Made by a program: the position numbers and the translations under genes. The notes beneath the pieces are model-generated. The model was given only the letters and a program-made list of their open reading frames with translations, was not told where the DNA came from and did not search any database. From Carettochelys insculpta (lineage: Eukaryota > Chordata > Testudines > Carettochelyidae): a stretch of 64,000 bases of DNA. Every line of letters begins with the position of its first letter. The stretch's first letter is position 1. The stretch is from assembly GCF_033958435.1 (NCBI RefSeq), contig NC_134144.1, positions 8,612,010 through 8,676,009 of the forward strand. The letters are read 5' to 3'. This document shows positions 1 to 14,300 of this stretch, piece by piece.

Positions 1-1647
1 TTTGTTTCTTGTTTGTAACAGGCTGGATAAAATACCAAATGCAGCATTTTGCTCTTCCTGAACCACAAGAGAAACTAATTATTTTTACACTGCAAGTCTA
101 CTAATCCCCGAGTTGAAATGGGCACACCTAAATAGCGGGTTTACTGGTGTACAGGTTACTGCTTTCTGTTCTCATACTGCCACATTCTTTAATGCTTTTT
201 TTTTCCCACGTGTTTCTGGTTTCCATGATTTCTGAGACATCATCATACACTTTATTCCTTTAAACAAAGAACTTCAAAACACAGAAAAACTACTTGAAAA
301 GACAGTGAGAAGTTTTTGTTGTTGTTTTGTTTTAAGGGTTTTTTTTAAAGCTTTCTTTAGTGGCATAAGCCTGTGGCAAATACCTGCCTTGTTCCAAATG
401 CGTGTTTGAAATCTCTGGAATATTTAAGTACCAAAAATCCTCAAACACTAATACACAAATATATCACTATATTTCCATAGTTGATTTCAATCACAAGGGG
501 GGGGGCAGCGAAATCTAGGATTAGTGAGTGAAAAATTAAAGATGCAGCTCTTTGATTATAATTTTGGATCACCATATATTTGAAGAGCTAACTCCTAGAC
601 CTACAGTAGCTAATGCTGTTTACAACTGTTGACTGTCTTATCAAGACATTTTAAGCAATACTTTGCAAGGTTCTACCAAGTACACAAAAGTAGAGTGGCT
701 AACCCAAAAGTAAGGACATCATAAGGGCTTTTAAAACCCTTTCAGTGTTGTTAAACAGATGTTTTTTTTTATTCATATCCATTTTGCACTAAGAAAATAA
801 AGGAAATTGTTTTAAATGCATACATTCTGACTTCTCAAGTGATGTTAATAGAAGCTGAAGCATACAAAAATTATGTAGTGTATTCTTGTAGCAGAACATT
901 CAACAGCAATAGAATGTATGCATAAACTACTGCCAGCAGGAAGTTTTTCTGTGTATGGTTGAAGGTGACTATATAGGAGTCTCTGTTCTTGTGCGACATT
1001 TCCCTCAGCTTATAATATCCAGTGCTGACAGACGACCCATTTATTAGTGTCAAACTTAATTTTTTTTTTCTGTGAAACTGACTGGAAATATATGCAGACA
1101 TCAAAAAAAATCAGTCAAGTTTCAATACTGCAGCCTATGCTAGATTGTAGTTTATTGACCATTCTGATTTAATTTAAATCTTTTTTAATGCTGGTTTGTC
1201 CAGAAATTAAATTTTGCCTCAGTGTCTGATACAATCTTCAATTCAAGGTGTTTTTTAATTAAAAGTTATTTCCATAAACTATGTAGAGTCTGAATTTGAT
1301 TAGCACTGGAAGTATTTAGATAGCAATGGCATGTACCTTTTAAGACCTATACTGTCTTTTGTCAGGGTGAAGTGAGGGTTTTTTCTTGTGTGTTCTCTTG
1401 TTTCTGCTAGCACCCATTATACCACAGTATAGAAGATTGTTCAGGGCATCCTACTCTGGTATTAATGGCAGTGTGAGAAGCAATCTGGGGGCCGCATCAA
1501 CTCCCCACATGTGGGACCTGGGAGAATTATACACGAGAACCACAGACTTAGTTAATGAAGTCTGAATCAGCCAGGATCCTGAAGGGACAAAGAGTTGTCT
1601 GTTAATATTGAGACTCTCTTATAACTGAAGTAAACTTTTGACTAGAC
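1..1647. other. No gene seen: AT-rich RPE 3' flank
   Basis: The open frames here are short, low in complexity and match no family I know. I see T- and A-rich runs only. The stretch lies 3' of RPE on the minus strand, so a very long alternative RPE 3' UTR could reach into it, but nothing in the sequence shows that it does. Confidence 0.6.
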
Positions 1648-2110
1648 TCATAGAAGACTGGGGTTGGAAGAGACCTCAGCAGGTCATCAACTAAATCGCT
1701 CCAGTCAGGGTTTTGTCAAGTCTGGCCTTAAACTCGAAGGATGGAGATGCCATCACTTCCCTAGGCAACCGAATATCCAACCTCCACCCCGGAATGTGAG
1801 ACCATTGTTCCTTTTTCAGTCATCTGCCACCACTGAAAACAGCCTCTCTCCAGCCTCTTTGGACACCCCGCCGCCCCCGTTGCAGGTAGTGAAAGGCTGC
1901 TATCAAATCCCCCCCATCATGCTTCTCTTTTGCAGATTCTATAAGCCCAGCTCACCTTGCCTGTCCTCATAAAATGATTTTCATGGTCCTCTTCTGCACT
2001 CTATCCAATTTGCCACATCCTTTCTGTAGTGGAGGGCCTAAAACTGCAGCAGGTTCAGCAGTGCTACATAATCACATCCCCCCACCTGCTCCTTCTAATG
2101 CAGCCCAACA
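1648..2110 (-). repeat. CR1 LINE 3' end, degraded
   Basis: The segment opens with the reverse complement of a CR1 tail (tcatagaagactggggttgg) and runs on through the typical 3' region, including the 'cctcttctgcactctatcc' type stretch. The sense strand is therefore minus, with its 3' end at 1648. It is heavily mutated, so frames crossing it are not genes. The inner border near 2110 is approximate. Confidence 0.7.
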
Positions 2111-4971
2111 GGCTGTTTCCCAGGAGCTATTTAAAAAGGAATGCAAAGTTTGTCCCATTCCACATTATATCCTTCATTGTTTTTTTTTGGTGGAGCAAGA
2201 GACTCATAGCCAGAGCCTCTGAAAACCATTGCAGCTCCCTGACAAAGCCAGATGAGGTTGGTTAGGAGGCCTGTTAAAGGCAGTTTGTTGGGGTAGGGAT
2301 AGGCATCTTGCTTAAGGTTCAAATCCCATTCAAACTACTGCAGAAAAGACCTGGAGAGTACAGCAGGTGGATATGAGTCAACAATATGCCCTTCCCCAGA
2401 AAGCAATTTCCTTTACTGAGCAGTATTAACATCCACTTCTAATGATACTTGTTAGTTTCGCCAGCTCCAGGGCATACAACCTCTTTGTCCCTGTTCAGGC
2501 GCCCTTTGCCCTACCCTTTGTAACAGACTAAAAACACTTCCAAGATAGTAATGAAGCCACTTTGGTAAAAATGAGCCAGCCAGTGCCCCCGCCCCTGCCC
2601 CCCCCCAAAAAAAAGAAAGACATACAGAATGCAAGACGGAGAGCTTTCCTTTTATTTCCTCTCAATGTGACTATTTAAAGCTTTTTTTTCCCCCCCCTCC
2701 ATCAGAACCTTTTCTCTTGTAGTCCATGTCTCAGCTGAGTTAAAAACCAGCTTTAGGACAACAAACTAATTTGCCTTGGGGGGGAACCAGGTCCAGACCA
2801 TCTGCCTCCACTGAACTCCATGAAACAAGGAAAGAACTTTATCATATCACTTCACTCCCCTTTTCCAGCCTTGCACGCTATAATCCTTCCAGCCCTCTAT
2901 GCAGTCTCCCACTGCCCCAAGTGCCTAGAATGGGCATCCTTTTCCCACTTCCACTAGCTAGCCTACACACCACCTACTCCGTTCCTAAAAATCTCACCAG
3001 CAACCCCCTATTATTTGTTGAAACCACCCACCCCACTGCTGATTCTGGAAACTGTTGGGGCTAGGGCTGCTACTTTTTCTGGTATTAGCACAGCCCCTAG
3101 ATGCACCACATAGGTGGGTCTGTACAACCATATTGCAAGAGACAGCCTTGCCCCAGATACTGTACCCTTTAGCGTCTTCCAGGCTCCAGTTTTAGGTAAA
3201 GGGCTTACAATTCCCATTTTACAGAAGGCCAGAGTGAGTGATTTGCCCAAGGCCACACAGAAAGACAGAAACTGAACAGTCTTCCAGATGGCACCTACAC
3301 AAGACTCATCCCTCACCCTCTTTCTTCACACATGCTGTATACATCGATCGTGCTGTCTTCAGTTCATTATACTAAAAATCTTATACAGCCACTTTCCCAT
3401 GAAATGTCCCCCATGTTTAGAGCGTATTGTGTCACAAGAACGTTGAACTCACTTACACCATAAGCTCTAAGTCCCTTCCCTTGTTAGAGAATATCAGTTA
3501 CCGCCTGTGACGCACAAAAGTTTGCTTTAGCCGAAGCATCCGGGTGGTTTTACTGCAACTTTGTTTTGGGACATATAATTCTCAGTGCACATTCATTTTA
3601 GTCCCCCTGACAGCACTGCCCTGTTAGTGTTGAATGCACCTCCCCCCCACCCACCCCAACAGACTGCAGCTGTAGAAAAGTAATTGTGTTCCTCTTTGGC
3701 ATCTGGCAGGGTGAAGGGTTATAGGACTGAAGTGCAACATGTCTTGATTTAGGCATGAAAGATGGAGCCAGACTTCTCCCTTCATTCAAGCCCTATAATC
3801 CATCACTATCACACAGATGCTGTGGGGTTAGTGTTAATGCAGATATACTTTTTCCATTGGGATGCCTGATCAGAATAAGTCTCTTGCAGTTCAGTGTGTA
3901 CTTCTGGGTGAAATACCGCTGCTGTTTTTTGTTCATATGATGATTTTCTGTCCCAGCTGGCCTTCCTGCACTTATTTTCTAAGTGATATAAATGTGCTTA
4001 TCTACATTTGTTTGCTAACAAAGGGGAAAAAAAGGACAATTCTTACAGAATAAAATACAAATATAATTAAGCATATATGAAAATAATCATCTTCACCATG
4101 ACTAAGAGCCTTAGCTGTACAACAGGGGGCTGTTGTTGTGAAGCAGTCACATGGAGTAGGAAGGGTTAGCCACCCACGCAGCTTGAAGGACTGCTTGCAG
4201 TTAATCATAGAAAGAATGTAGCTTGAGGCCATTATGTGAATGAGTTATGGCAACTAATTGTTTGCAAAGAAAAGTGCAGAGCAAATCTGAGCTAAGGATC
4301 CGGACCTGACAATTATCCCTGACTTTGTTTTGGTTCTCTTTAAACTTTAGCTAGCTCACTAACAGCATTAATGATGTCATAGACTAGGCTGCCAATTTCT
4401 ACACAGCTTTGCAGGGCTCTACTAGAGGACATTTACCTAGGAGTAAACGCTGGAGACTGCTGGAATAGCTTAAGAGTCCCACGTGCTTCTGTACAAATGT
4501 GAGACAATAGCCTATGGTTGTTTATTCTAAAATAAACTTTTGTTAGCCCACAGTAGCAAGCAACTTACTCATAGAACAGTAGGCTTTGCACCAGCAGTAG
4601 CATAGCAACTGCTGTCTTTTGTTGTCAGATATATGTTTTAAGAATTTCAGGAACCAATGTTTATACATTAACCTGAGAAGTTACCACATATTCCAACTAG
4701 TTCAAGAGACGAAGGTCTTCAAACTGAAGCCGGGGCCAGAGGGGATAGCTCTGCTAAAAGCTTATTGTGGAACTTTTATTTCCCAGTGCTGTGAGAATGA
4801 AATTCTGTACCAAAAGCTCTATTAGGCTGTACATACCTGGCTAAGTAAGTGAACTTACGGCAGGAAAGATGCTCGCTCTTTGGTTGCTCCTGGAGTGCAC
4901 ATACTACTTGAACAGCTAGCTAATAGAAGAGTCTGGTTTGTCGTAAGATGACTTTTCACCTCAAGAAGAGT
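2111..4971. other. RPE 3' flank, no gene seen
   Basis: No coding exon is recognisable. Contents are short C- and T-rich runs, an ancient core-SINE-like stretch (3212-3268), and ordinary unique sequence. Further AATAAA hexamers exist on the minus strand (for example near 4519), so longer RPE transcripts are possible. Confidence 0.5.
3212..3268. repeat. MIR/core-SINE-like fragment
   Basis: The string 'cccattttacagaaggcc' followed by 'gatttgcccaaggccacaca' is the diagnostic conserved core shared by MIR and other core-SINEs. Only this core is recognisable; flanking parts are too diverged to set borders. Confidence 0.5.
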
Positions 4972-4977
4972 TTTATT
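4972..4977 (-). terminator. RPE: RPE candidate poly(A) signal
   Basis: Minus-strand AATAAA (plus strand tttatt) lies about 290 nt beyond the RPE stop codon. It is the first canonical hexamer downstream, so it is the likeliest proximal cleavage signal. The cleavage site itself cannot be seen. Confidence 0.5.
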
Positions 4978-5264
4978 TCAAACACAGTTTTGTAGGAATG
5001 CACAGAGCAGACACTCTTCCACACCATATCCCCTCTCAGGCAAAACCTGCCTGACTTCCGTTTCAATCCAGTCCCTGTTATCTGCTATAAAATGAGCCAC
5101 CAGGCCATTTAAGAGAGAGCACTGGCTGATTGCATTTCCAACATGAGAAAAACAACTGCTGGCTTCATTGTTCATTGCAATCAAGGCTCTGTTCTTCAAT
5201 GCTGCAGTCCTGGTTCAGCAGCAGCATTTCCACACTGGAATAGGAACCACTCACAGTGCAGGTC

Positions 5265-5387
5265 TCATCGGTCTAGGGAGCGCTTCTGAGCAGCTTCGGA
5301 ACAAACATTCCTCAGGAGGTTGATGACAGATCTAGGATCCTCACTTTTCATAATAGCACTGCCAGACACAATCATGTTTGCTCCTGC
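5265..5387 (-). CDS. RPE: RPE coding exon 6 with stop
   Basis: Codes residues 189-228 and the TGA at 5265-5267. The [11 protein letters not shown] segment forms the second phosphate-binding turn. The basic C-terminus ends KRSLDR. The acceptor is TTCCAG. Confidence 0.97.
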   Translation of the reverse strand, partial: AGANMIVSGSAIMKSEDPRSVINLLRNVCSEAAQKRSLDR

Positions 5388-8300
5388 CTGGAAGAAGGTT
5401 AAACAGTGAGATGTATAATAGGAACTACCATCGCACAATTGCAGTATGCTCTAACCTGTGAAAATTCTTAATGAGGAAAGGTAGCTCACTACTGTCCACT
5501 TGTCACATGTACGAACTCTCTTAAATAAGACTCTCAACACAGATTCTATACGTTAAGAAATTGTTTTAGTGAGAAAAGAGTAATCTCCCCAAATAGCTTT
5601 GCTGCTGCACTCTTGTCTAGTTTAGTTCTACGTCTACCATAAGCAGAGGTGACAAAACAAGAGCTGTAGGATGGATCCTGGTTTGGAAGACTACCTAAAA
5701 CAGGTCGCTTACCATGGTGCTGCAAATAACCAAACTGAAAGAGCCAGGAGGGAGATTATAATCTAAGACACAGAACATCTTAAAATAAGACAAATTGTGC
5801 AATTCACTTAAATCTTACCTCAGCACATTTATGGATGGTGTCTGGCCCCACTCCACCATCCACTTCAATATCCAGGGAAGGAAATTGTGTCCTTAGCCAC
5901 TGAACCTAATGAGCTCATACAAAAACCACAAAAGTTAAATACTTGTCTTAACACTGTGATGCTGCCTAGGTCTATACAATTTCTAACATTTAAATGATAA
6001 AGAATATGTGTTAACAGAATCTCATCTCCCTTGCCAGTTCTCAGGCTGGAGGGAATGGAAAGGTCCATTTAATAAAACAGAGTCTACCTTAGGCATCATG
6101 TCTTCCATGAATTTCTGCCCTCCAAATCCAGGTTCCACTGTCATCACCAAAGCCATGTCTATTTGATTGGCCCATGGTGCCAAGTATTCAACTACAGTTC
6201 CAGGTTTGATGGCCAAGCCAACCTACAGAAGGAGGAAAAGATAACATGCAGCTGTGGCACTGGCATCTCTGACACTGGCTACTATTACACAATCAGTAAT
6301 TGTATTAAGAATGTGGAATATTTTGTAGGAACAATCAAGGTAGTAAAACTGCATTAAAGCAGAGGTCTACAAGCTTTTTATATCCCACCCTTCCCACACC
6401 CAGAATGTAATCTATCTGTGGCCCCTCAGTCCAAGGCCATAGCTGGGGCCTGGCCTGGGGCTAGAGAGGAGCTGGATGGTGCTCCTGCCTTGTCCCCAGG
6501 GAGGCTGGCCTGGGCCGTGCCCCTGTACTCTTCCACATGCCCTTAGTGGGATGCACTCCATAGTATGGCAGACAACTGCTTTAAAGGAAGGTGCCACTCT
6601 GTCTCTAGGACTTCTATTCAAATACAAATTACTTTTATTTCACTAGTTCTCAGGAACAATACTGCCCAGATCTTTCAGTGTCACAGCAAAGCAGCTACTG
6701 CAATATAGCACACACACACTACTCTTGCCACACCAACTCCTCACCTTCATCCCATTTTCCCGAATATCTTTAATCAGTGCCCCTGGATTGTCTGTAGCCT
6801 CTAGGTGAAATGTGTACTGGTTTGCACCTGCTACAGCCATTGGTTTTACCCACTGCTCTGGCTTGGCAACCATCATATGCATATCTGAAAGGAATCAAGA
6901 CAAACAAGCATGAGTAAGCAAGACACACTTGAAATGTATCACTGCACCAACCAACCTGTATTATCTGTAATGAATGCATGTTCACAGCATGTACTCAGTG
7001 CTCCAGAAAAGTAACAAAAACATAAGCTGTTTGCATATTAATTCATACAAAACACATGCAGAATATAAGTCCATGTTTAAACATGGTAATATTGAATGCA
7101 TTTAAAATAAATTACTACCTAAGCCTAATAGCACATCAATTAAGTTACAGCATGAAATACCACAGGAGAATGTGTTTCTTAGAAGTATTAAAAAACAACA
7201 GTAATTCACATATTACAATCTCCCCTCCCTCTCATGTTGTGTAGCTAAACTGGAAACCGTATTTTTTTACAGCCATTTTGGTTGGCCAGAAATATTTGGT
7301 GATCCCTGAGCCAAGGCCATGGTTCCTTCATGCTACACAAATTCTAGGGACCAGGAAGCTGGGGAAATCCTCAGCTGACATAGCAGGCCTCTACACCGGC
7401 CCTCCTAAGCTTTCCCACATGTAGAGGAATGAGATGTAACCACACGCCAATGATTCCTGCCACCATCATGGCCCCTGGCATAAGGCTAGTCTAAATTATA
7501 ACAGTACAAAATCAGCCCCAAGACGGGGAAATGGCACAACAATTTTGAGGTTACCCCACTGAACTATGGCCTGAGCTTACAGTCCACAGCTGGGGTTCAA
7601 ACTCACAATGTGTGGTGTTTTCGGTATAACACCATGTTACTCAAGAGTTTGAAAAGACCAAGTCCTTACCGAAGAATGGCTCCTGACCCAGCTGCTTTCG
7701 AAGGCTCTCTACTACAGGGTGGCCAAATGTGATGTTTGGAACAAAGTGCCTAACAATTAGAAAAAGCAATTTATTCATTTTTTAAGCAGCGGTTCCTTGT
7801 TATGTTTTGTGTAGTTTCACTGGAGGGTGACTACCATAAGGAATTTTATATTGATCTACTTTTACAAGAAATATAAAGCCAAATCTTTATAGGCTATGTT
7901 CAAGATATGTCGTTAGCACAACAGCAGGTGAGTTACAAACACATCGGGGACACAGACTGTGAGTGAAAAAAAACACTGTAGTTCTTTCAAAAGTCTGCAG
8001 CTGAAAACTGACTTCATACAGCTTTGAAACTTTACTATGCAGAAAAATAAATGCTGATTTTAACTATCTGAAATCAAACAAGCACAGAAACAGCTTCCTT
8101 ACCCTTATCACATATTTTTAAAATTTTCCCTTTTTAGGAGTTTACATTTAACATAATACTTATATTCTCTCCCCCCCTGATTTTTTGGTGGGGGGGGGGT
8201 TGTCTTCTGACGCTATCTGATTTCTTAGTTCTGGTGTCAAAGATGATGTACGGCTGACAGGTCTGTCTGTATCTCTGTAGATAGGACACACATGGGGAAT

Positions 8301-11300
8301 CAGGTGGAGGTGGGGGAGTTCAGAGAAGGAAGGAAGGAAGGAAGACGACAACTGTTTAATTCCCAGATCTGCCACTGACCTTCAACAAAGGGGGGTCTCT
8401 GCCTCTTCCCTGCCTCTGTTTTTACATCTTGCCTATTTTAGGCCATAAACTCCTTGGAAAAGGGACTGTCTCTTGCAATGTCCTTGGTCAGCTCCCAAAC
8501 CTCAGTTTGGCTTCCAGGTATTACGATACAATAAATCTATTCAGTGTAGTGTACAGAAACTGGCATGCAAACAGTTTTAGTTTGAACATCAGAAAAAAAG
8601 TTGTTAGAGAAGAAACTATGATGAATTCAAAAGGCTAGAAATGCGCTTTCAGTGGGACTATTGTTCTAAGTGTATGAAAGAATGAGCGTGCATGTATTTA
8701 CACCTACATAAAGTTAAATAGGGCTTTCAGACTCCAATTTTCACGAACACAATCAATTTTCTTCAAGTGAGAAGGATGGTGAACAATTCCGAAATCAACC
8801 ATATGACATTCGGTAAAGACAAGTACAAAGTACTACATTTAGGAAGGGGTTTAAAAAACAAAACAAAACCAAAAAACCCACAAGAACAACAACAAAAAAC
8901 CCAAATGCATAGCCACACAATAGGAATAAACAGTTAGATTGTAGCACTACTGAAAAGTATCTGGGTTTATAGTGGATCAAAAACTAAAGTCAATTTGCAC
9001 ATGCAAAATATGAGTGTACTGACAATTTTATCATATGTATGATGTGGAAGGTAACTGTCCTGCTCTATTTGGCACAGGTGAGGCCTCACCTGAAGTTCTT
9101 GTCCAGTCTGGACAATGACATACTGGAAAACTGGTCAAATTTAATCTTAAGAAAAGAGCAAGGGGGACCTGGTAAGTCTTCCAATATCGCTGGACTGACT
9201 GATATAACGACAATAATATAATTAAATTTTAACATCTTGTAATGGTGGACTGGGGCACAATAGCCCATTACTATAGCATTTCATTTCAGAAAGCGAGACT
9301 ACACAACGAGGTAGTGAAATAAAAAGTATAGTACCTACAGTATAATGCCTGTAAGCTGCATGAAAACCTTTTAAAGACACCATAATAGAAGCTCAACTTA
9401 CATGTATACCCCAATTAAAAAAAAAACAGTTAAGAGAACCAAAAAAGCGCCATTATGGTTAAACAACATGAAAGAAGCAAAAAGAGGCAAAACAGCATCC
9501 TTTAAAAAGCAAACTTTATATCCTAGTGAGGAAAATAAAAAGGAGCATAAACTCTGGCAAATGAAGTGTAAAAATATAATTATGAAAGCAAAAAAAGGAA
9601 TCTGAAGAACAGCTAGCCAAAGTCTCAAAAATGGCAAAAAAATTCTTAGATACAACACAAGCCTGCTCAACACCCCGTGGGGCCAGGGACAATCGAAATG
9701 CTAGAGCAGCACTCAAGGGCAATAAGGCCATTGCAGACACACTAAATGATTTCTTTGCCTGGCCTCTGAGGATGTGAGGGAGATTCCCAAACCTGCACCA
9801 TTGTGATATGAGGAAAGGTCCTTTCATGCATCTATAACTGGTGAAAGGATATGGGTCAGAAGGCAGGAATAAATGGGCACTTTTCAGACTGGAGAGATGC
9901 AAATAAAGGTATTCGCCAGGGGTTTCTACATGGACAGTCCTACTCAAGTCATAGAACTGATCTGGAAAAAGTAGGTAAACAGTGACATGGCAAAATTTGC
10001 TGCTGATAAAAATCAACTCGAGATCCTAAGTTCTGTAGCTCTTCACAATCTTCCTGGGACTTACTTCCGAAAACTGGGTGATGGCAACAAAATGCCACAT
10101 AAATGCAAAGTAATGCACACTTGAAAACATAATTCTGTGTACAAAATGCTGGGGTCTAAATTAGCTATTACCACTCAAGGCAGATCTGTATGAGGAGAGA
10201 CTATTAAGACTGGAACTTTCCTTCTTGGAAAAGAGACAACTAACAGGGAACATGACAATAACAACAAGGAGTCTGGTGGCACCTTAAAGACTAAAAATTT
10301 TATTAGGACATAGTAATGTTTGTTTGCCTGAAAGGGGACTGTATAAAAATTTGGGATGTAAAATCCAGTTTAATTGGTTAGCTGCTTAAATAAATGGATG
10401 TGGAGGCAGTCAGGCAGAGGAGATGTGGGGACGGCTGCTCTGGCTCAGCTGGAGTGTCCCTGCCCCCAGTGCTGCCGCTGCGGGTGGGCAGTGCTGCAGA
10501 GCAGCCCTGGGGCGGGGGCACTCCAGTTGGGCTGGAATGGCCTACCCAGCCACCCCTCCTGCTGGGACTGCCTCAGACGGAACTACTCTGGCCCAGGTGG
10601 AGTGCCCACAGCCGCCCTGTGTTGCTAGAGCAATCTGTGGTGGGTTGGGGGCTGCTCCAGCCCACCTGGTTAACCAGTTAAACTTTAACATCCCTAATAA
10701 AAATCCATCTCATGGGCCAGAGATTATTCTGAGTACAACAAACTCAAAAGGAGTCAGTTATGGCTCAGAACAGCAATGTTTCCACATAGAGCTAGATGAA
10801 GTTAAAATGCTGCTAAAAGCACCTAAGGAAGAGAATCCTCATGGCGGTTTTTGTAAGCAGTTGGTTGTAACTGAAGGGAGTGAAAATGATTTGACTGAGG
10901 GAGATCAGGATGATTGGCTGTCTGTAGAAGGAAAGAGTTTCTCTGTTGAGAGACCTGTTTCAGTTCTTACCACCGAAGATTTTTCTGTTAAAAATGTTTT
11001 CAGGCGGTGTTGTTGGGACAGGCGTGTCTCCATGATAATTCTGTAAGCAGAGAGTCTGAGTCTCAGGTCCAGAGAAAACACTAGGCAGCTAAAAGTGCAG
11101 AGCAGAACAGCAGTGCAATTAATCTCTTGAGCATGCAAGACATGGAAAGTGACGTACCATCTCTAGACACTGTAAACATGGCTTGCAATCTCTTAGTGAA
11201 CTTCGCATCTGATTCTGTGTGGAAGCAGAGGTTGCTCATGGAAGGACAACGGAACTTTGAATCTTACAGGCTAGTGAAAATGGGTGATATAGCTCTAAAA

Positions 11301-14300
11301 CAGAACCCAGCCTTAGAATAAGTACCAATTAACTGATGAACAAGTTGGTGTGTTTTGATGCAAATTACCTGACAGACCTGGGAGAGAAGGGCTTGCTGGA
11401 AATGGTCAGCAGAGAGGACACACCCAGCCAGCCCAATGATTCTGTTCAGCAAGGGAGATCAGGATTTGAGCTTATGTAGCAAGCAGGGATGTAAAATCCC
11501 ATTTAATTGTTTAACTGGTTAAACAAAAGGGTTAAATGGATTGGTAGCGAGGCACAACGGGGAGGCTGCTCCAGCCCAGCAGCCGTGCACAGGGGCTGCT
11601 CTGGCCAGGATGGAGCACCCCCAGCTTGTGGCACAGCAGGGACCAGAGCTGCTCCTGTCCAGCTGGAGCATCCCTGCCTGTGGCACTGGAGCAGCCTCAC
11701 CCACTCAGAACTCCAGCCTGGCTGGAGCACCCCAACTCACAGTGGGCCCCTACCCACGGCAGACTGCTCCAGCACATACCCGTTAACTATAACCAGCAAG
11801 CCTCATCCATTTAGGGTGAGGCTTACTGGTTAAACTTTAGCATCCCTGGGAGCAAGGAGAAAGGAAAGTGCTTAATCTTGCAAAAGGAAGCCATGTTTGT
11901 GTTACCCTAAGATGCCAAAACTCTAATTGTATTGTGCCAAAGGTGTGGTATGTCAAGAAGAATTGCAAACGTACACTTGTAACGAATTTGTTATTGCTAA
12001 TGTTAACTGATGTGTTTGCTGATACCAAAAACTGTAAAAATGTACCATGTGTATGATCTGTTTTGAAAAGCCCTCGAGCATGTTGAGAGTGATATATATA
12101 CATAAAAAACAAACCATATTTTATGTTAAAAGATCTTGTGATATTCCACAGTTAGTGCCTGCACAGTAACACAGTCTTGGAACCTCACAAGAGAAAAAGG
12201 TATTCCAGAACTTATGCTGTATGGTGAGGGAAACTGAGGCACACTACCTTATTGCTGTCTTGGCTAAATAACAAGATTCCTACACTATGAAGGACATAAT
12301 ATCTACACTGAATGGATGTTAACTGGGTTCCAAACACTGGCTAGAGTTTGTATGAATATTAACTATGTTCTGTTGCTCTTGGCAAAAGTCACATAAGACA
12401 TACAAGAAACATGCTGCAAAAGCAGATCCTATCCACTTGTTCCAACTAAATTTTACCTCAACTTAGTAAAATGTTTCAATTATATTGTTGCTTCCACAGT
12501 GAATCTTACAATGATTAAACAAGCTTGTTTTTTATAAACCACTGCAGTTATACAGTAATAGACCTAGAATTGGATTAGAACCTGCAGCGATACAGAACTA
12601 AGAGTGGAAAGACCGTGGGATGGAGATAAGAATGTGTCATGCCGTCCTGCATCACTTTTTTTGGGGGGGAAGGGGGCGGTGGGGGAAGAGGAATGAGGTT
12701 ATCTACTTCATATATGGGAAGCTTAAACCACAGGAACTGAAATGCAGGACTTTGGCTGGAATCACTCTGGACATGGATTTTGAACTACAACCATGGATAA
12801 AATTCTGAAAGAACTTTTGCAACTACAAGATCATCTGTTATATAACTGAGCCTCAAGAACTGAACTCATGTCTGTATGTATACCGACTTTTTAAGCAATA
12901 CTCTCCTTTCTATTTTAATAAATTTTAGTTAATAAGAATTGGCTATAAGTGCACATTTAGAAACAGTCTGAAATATCTGGAAGGTAACGTGTTCCATCTC
13001 TCGGGATTGTTACAACTTTATTTGACAGGGGTTCCCAGGTAGTGGCCTGAGACTAGGTACTTTAAGGGACCTGCACAGTTTGAACTTCTGATTAACCCAG
13101 AAGCTGTTTTATGCTGGCTTGCTGACAATAAATATTTGAGTCACCATCATCTTTGGGGATTGGCTGTCCCATTTCTCGCAGTGCATCCTAAATGAGGGAA
13201 ATCAGCTTACTGTGCAGATCATCATGTATGCCAGTAACCAACAGAATCACAGAACACTAGAAAGGACCCCAAGAGATTGAGTCCAGTCCCCTGCCTTCAT
13301 GGTATGACCAAGTACTGTCTAGACCAGCATGTCTCAAACTATGTTTCACGAACACTGGTGTTCCATTCAACGTGAAAAGGTGTTCTGTGGAAAAAAAAAT
13401 TTGATGCTAGCAATATTTCCCTCCTAAAGTATTAAATATGAAATTGAGTGTGTCGAAAATACTAAGATATTTGAACAGTCTTTAGATTGTAGGTATATTA
13501 ATAAATATAACATATTCAGAGTAGTATAGCTGTTACACAACTTGTGCCAAAACAGTTGATTCAGATTATTTCTGCACAAGTCACGTTCAAAGAAATCATA
13601 TGATGTTGCACCTGAGATGAGGATCCAACTCTACAGCATCGCTCCTAATACTAAGAAGATCTGTTATCAAGATGCAAAAGCACTCTTCCCTTTAAAAAAA
13701 CTGTTAAATGTTAGTTTTATTTTCCAGTAATTTTCTGTAAAAATAACATAAATACACAAAATTTAAAAATGTTTCTGTACCTAATTTGTTTTGCATTTCT
13801 TTTTCAGAAAATTTTTTTAAGCTTTAAGAAAGGACAGTTCTTTTTTGAACAATATTGTCCTTTCTGTTTTTGTACAAAAGAATGAGACTAATCATACTTC
13901 TTTGAGCTGTTATATTGATGTTTTGTTTTGGGTTTGTACTTAATTTTTAAACTTAATTATAGGGTCACTAACTGTCCTCCTATCAGAAGAACATTAGTTG
14001 TTCATTCAGATCATTTTCTCGTTTTTGTTTGTTCTTTGTAAAAATAAAGGAGGTCTAAAAAACCTAACTCTTTTAAATCAACTTTTGAGCATTATGTGCA
14101 GCCATTTTTGGTGTGGACCCCCCTGTACTGCCCACCCATCCACGAGCATGTATGTGTTCCATAAATATATTCCAAGCCCAAGAGTGTTCCATGGGCAAAT
14201 TAGTTTGGGAAATGCTAGTCTAGACACACCCCTCACAGATGTCTATTTAACCTGCTCTTAAATATCTCCAGTGATGGAGATTCCACAACCTCCTTAGGTA

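Noticed and set aside
9516..10016. 166-codon minus-strand open frame
   Set aside because: It is antisense to a decayed CR1 on the plus strand and has no family resemblance.
10423..11046. 207-codon plus-strand open frame
   Set aside because: It begins inside a hAT element and runs into LTR-like remnant sequence, so it crosses an insertion boundary.
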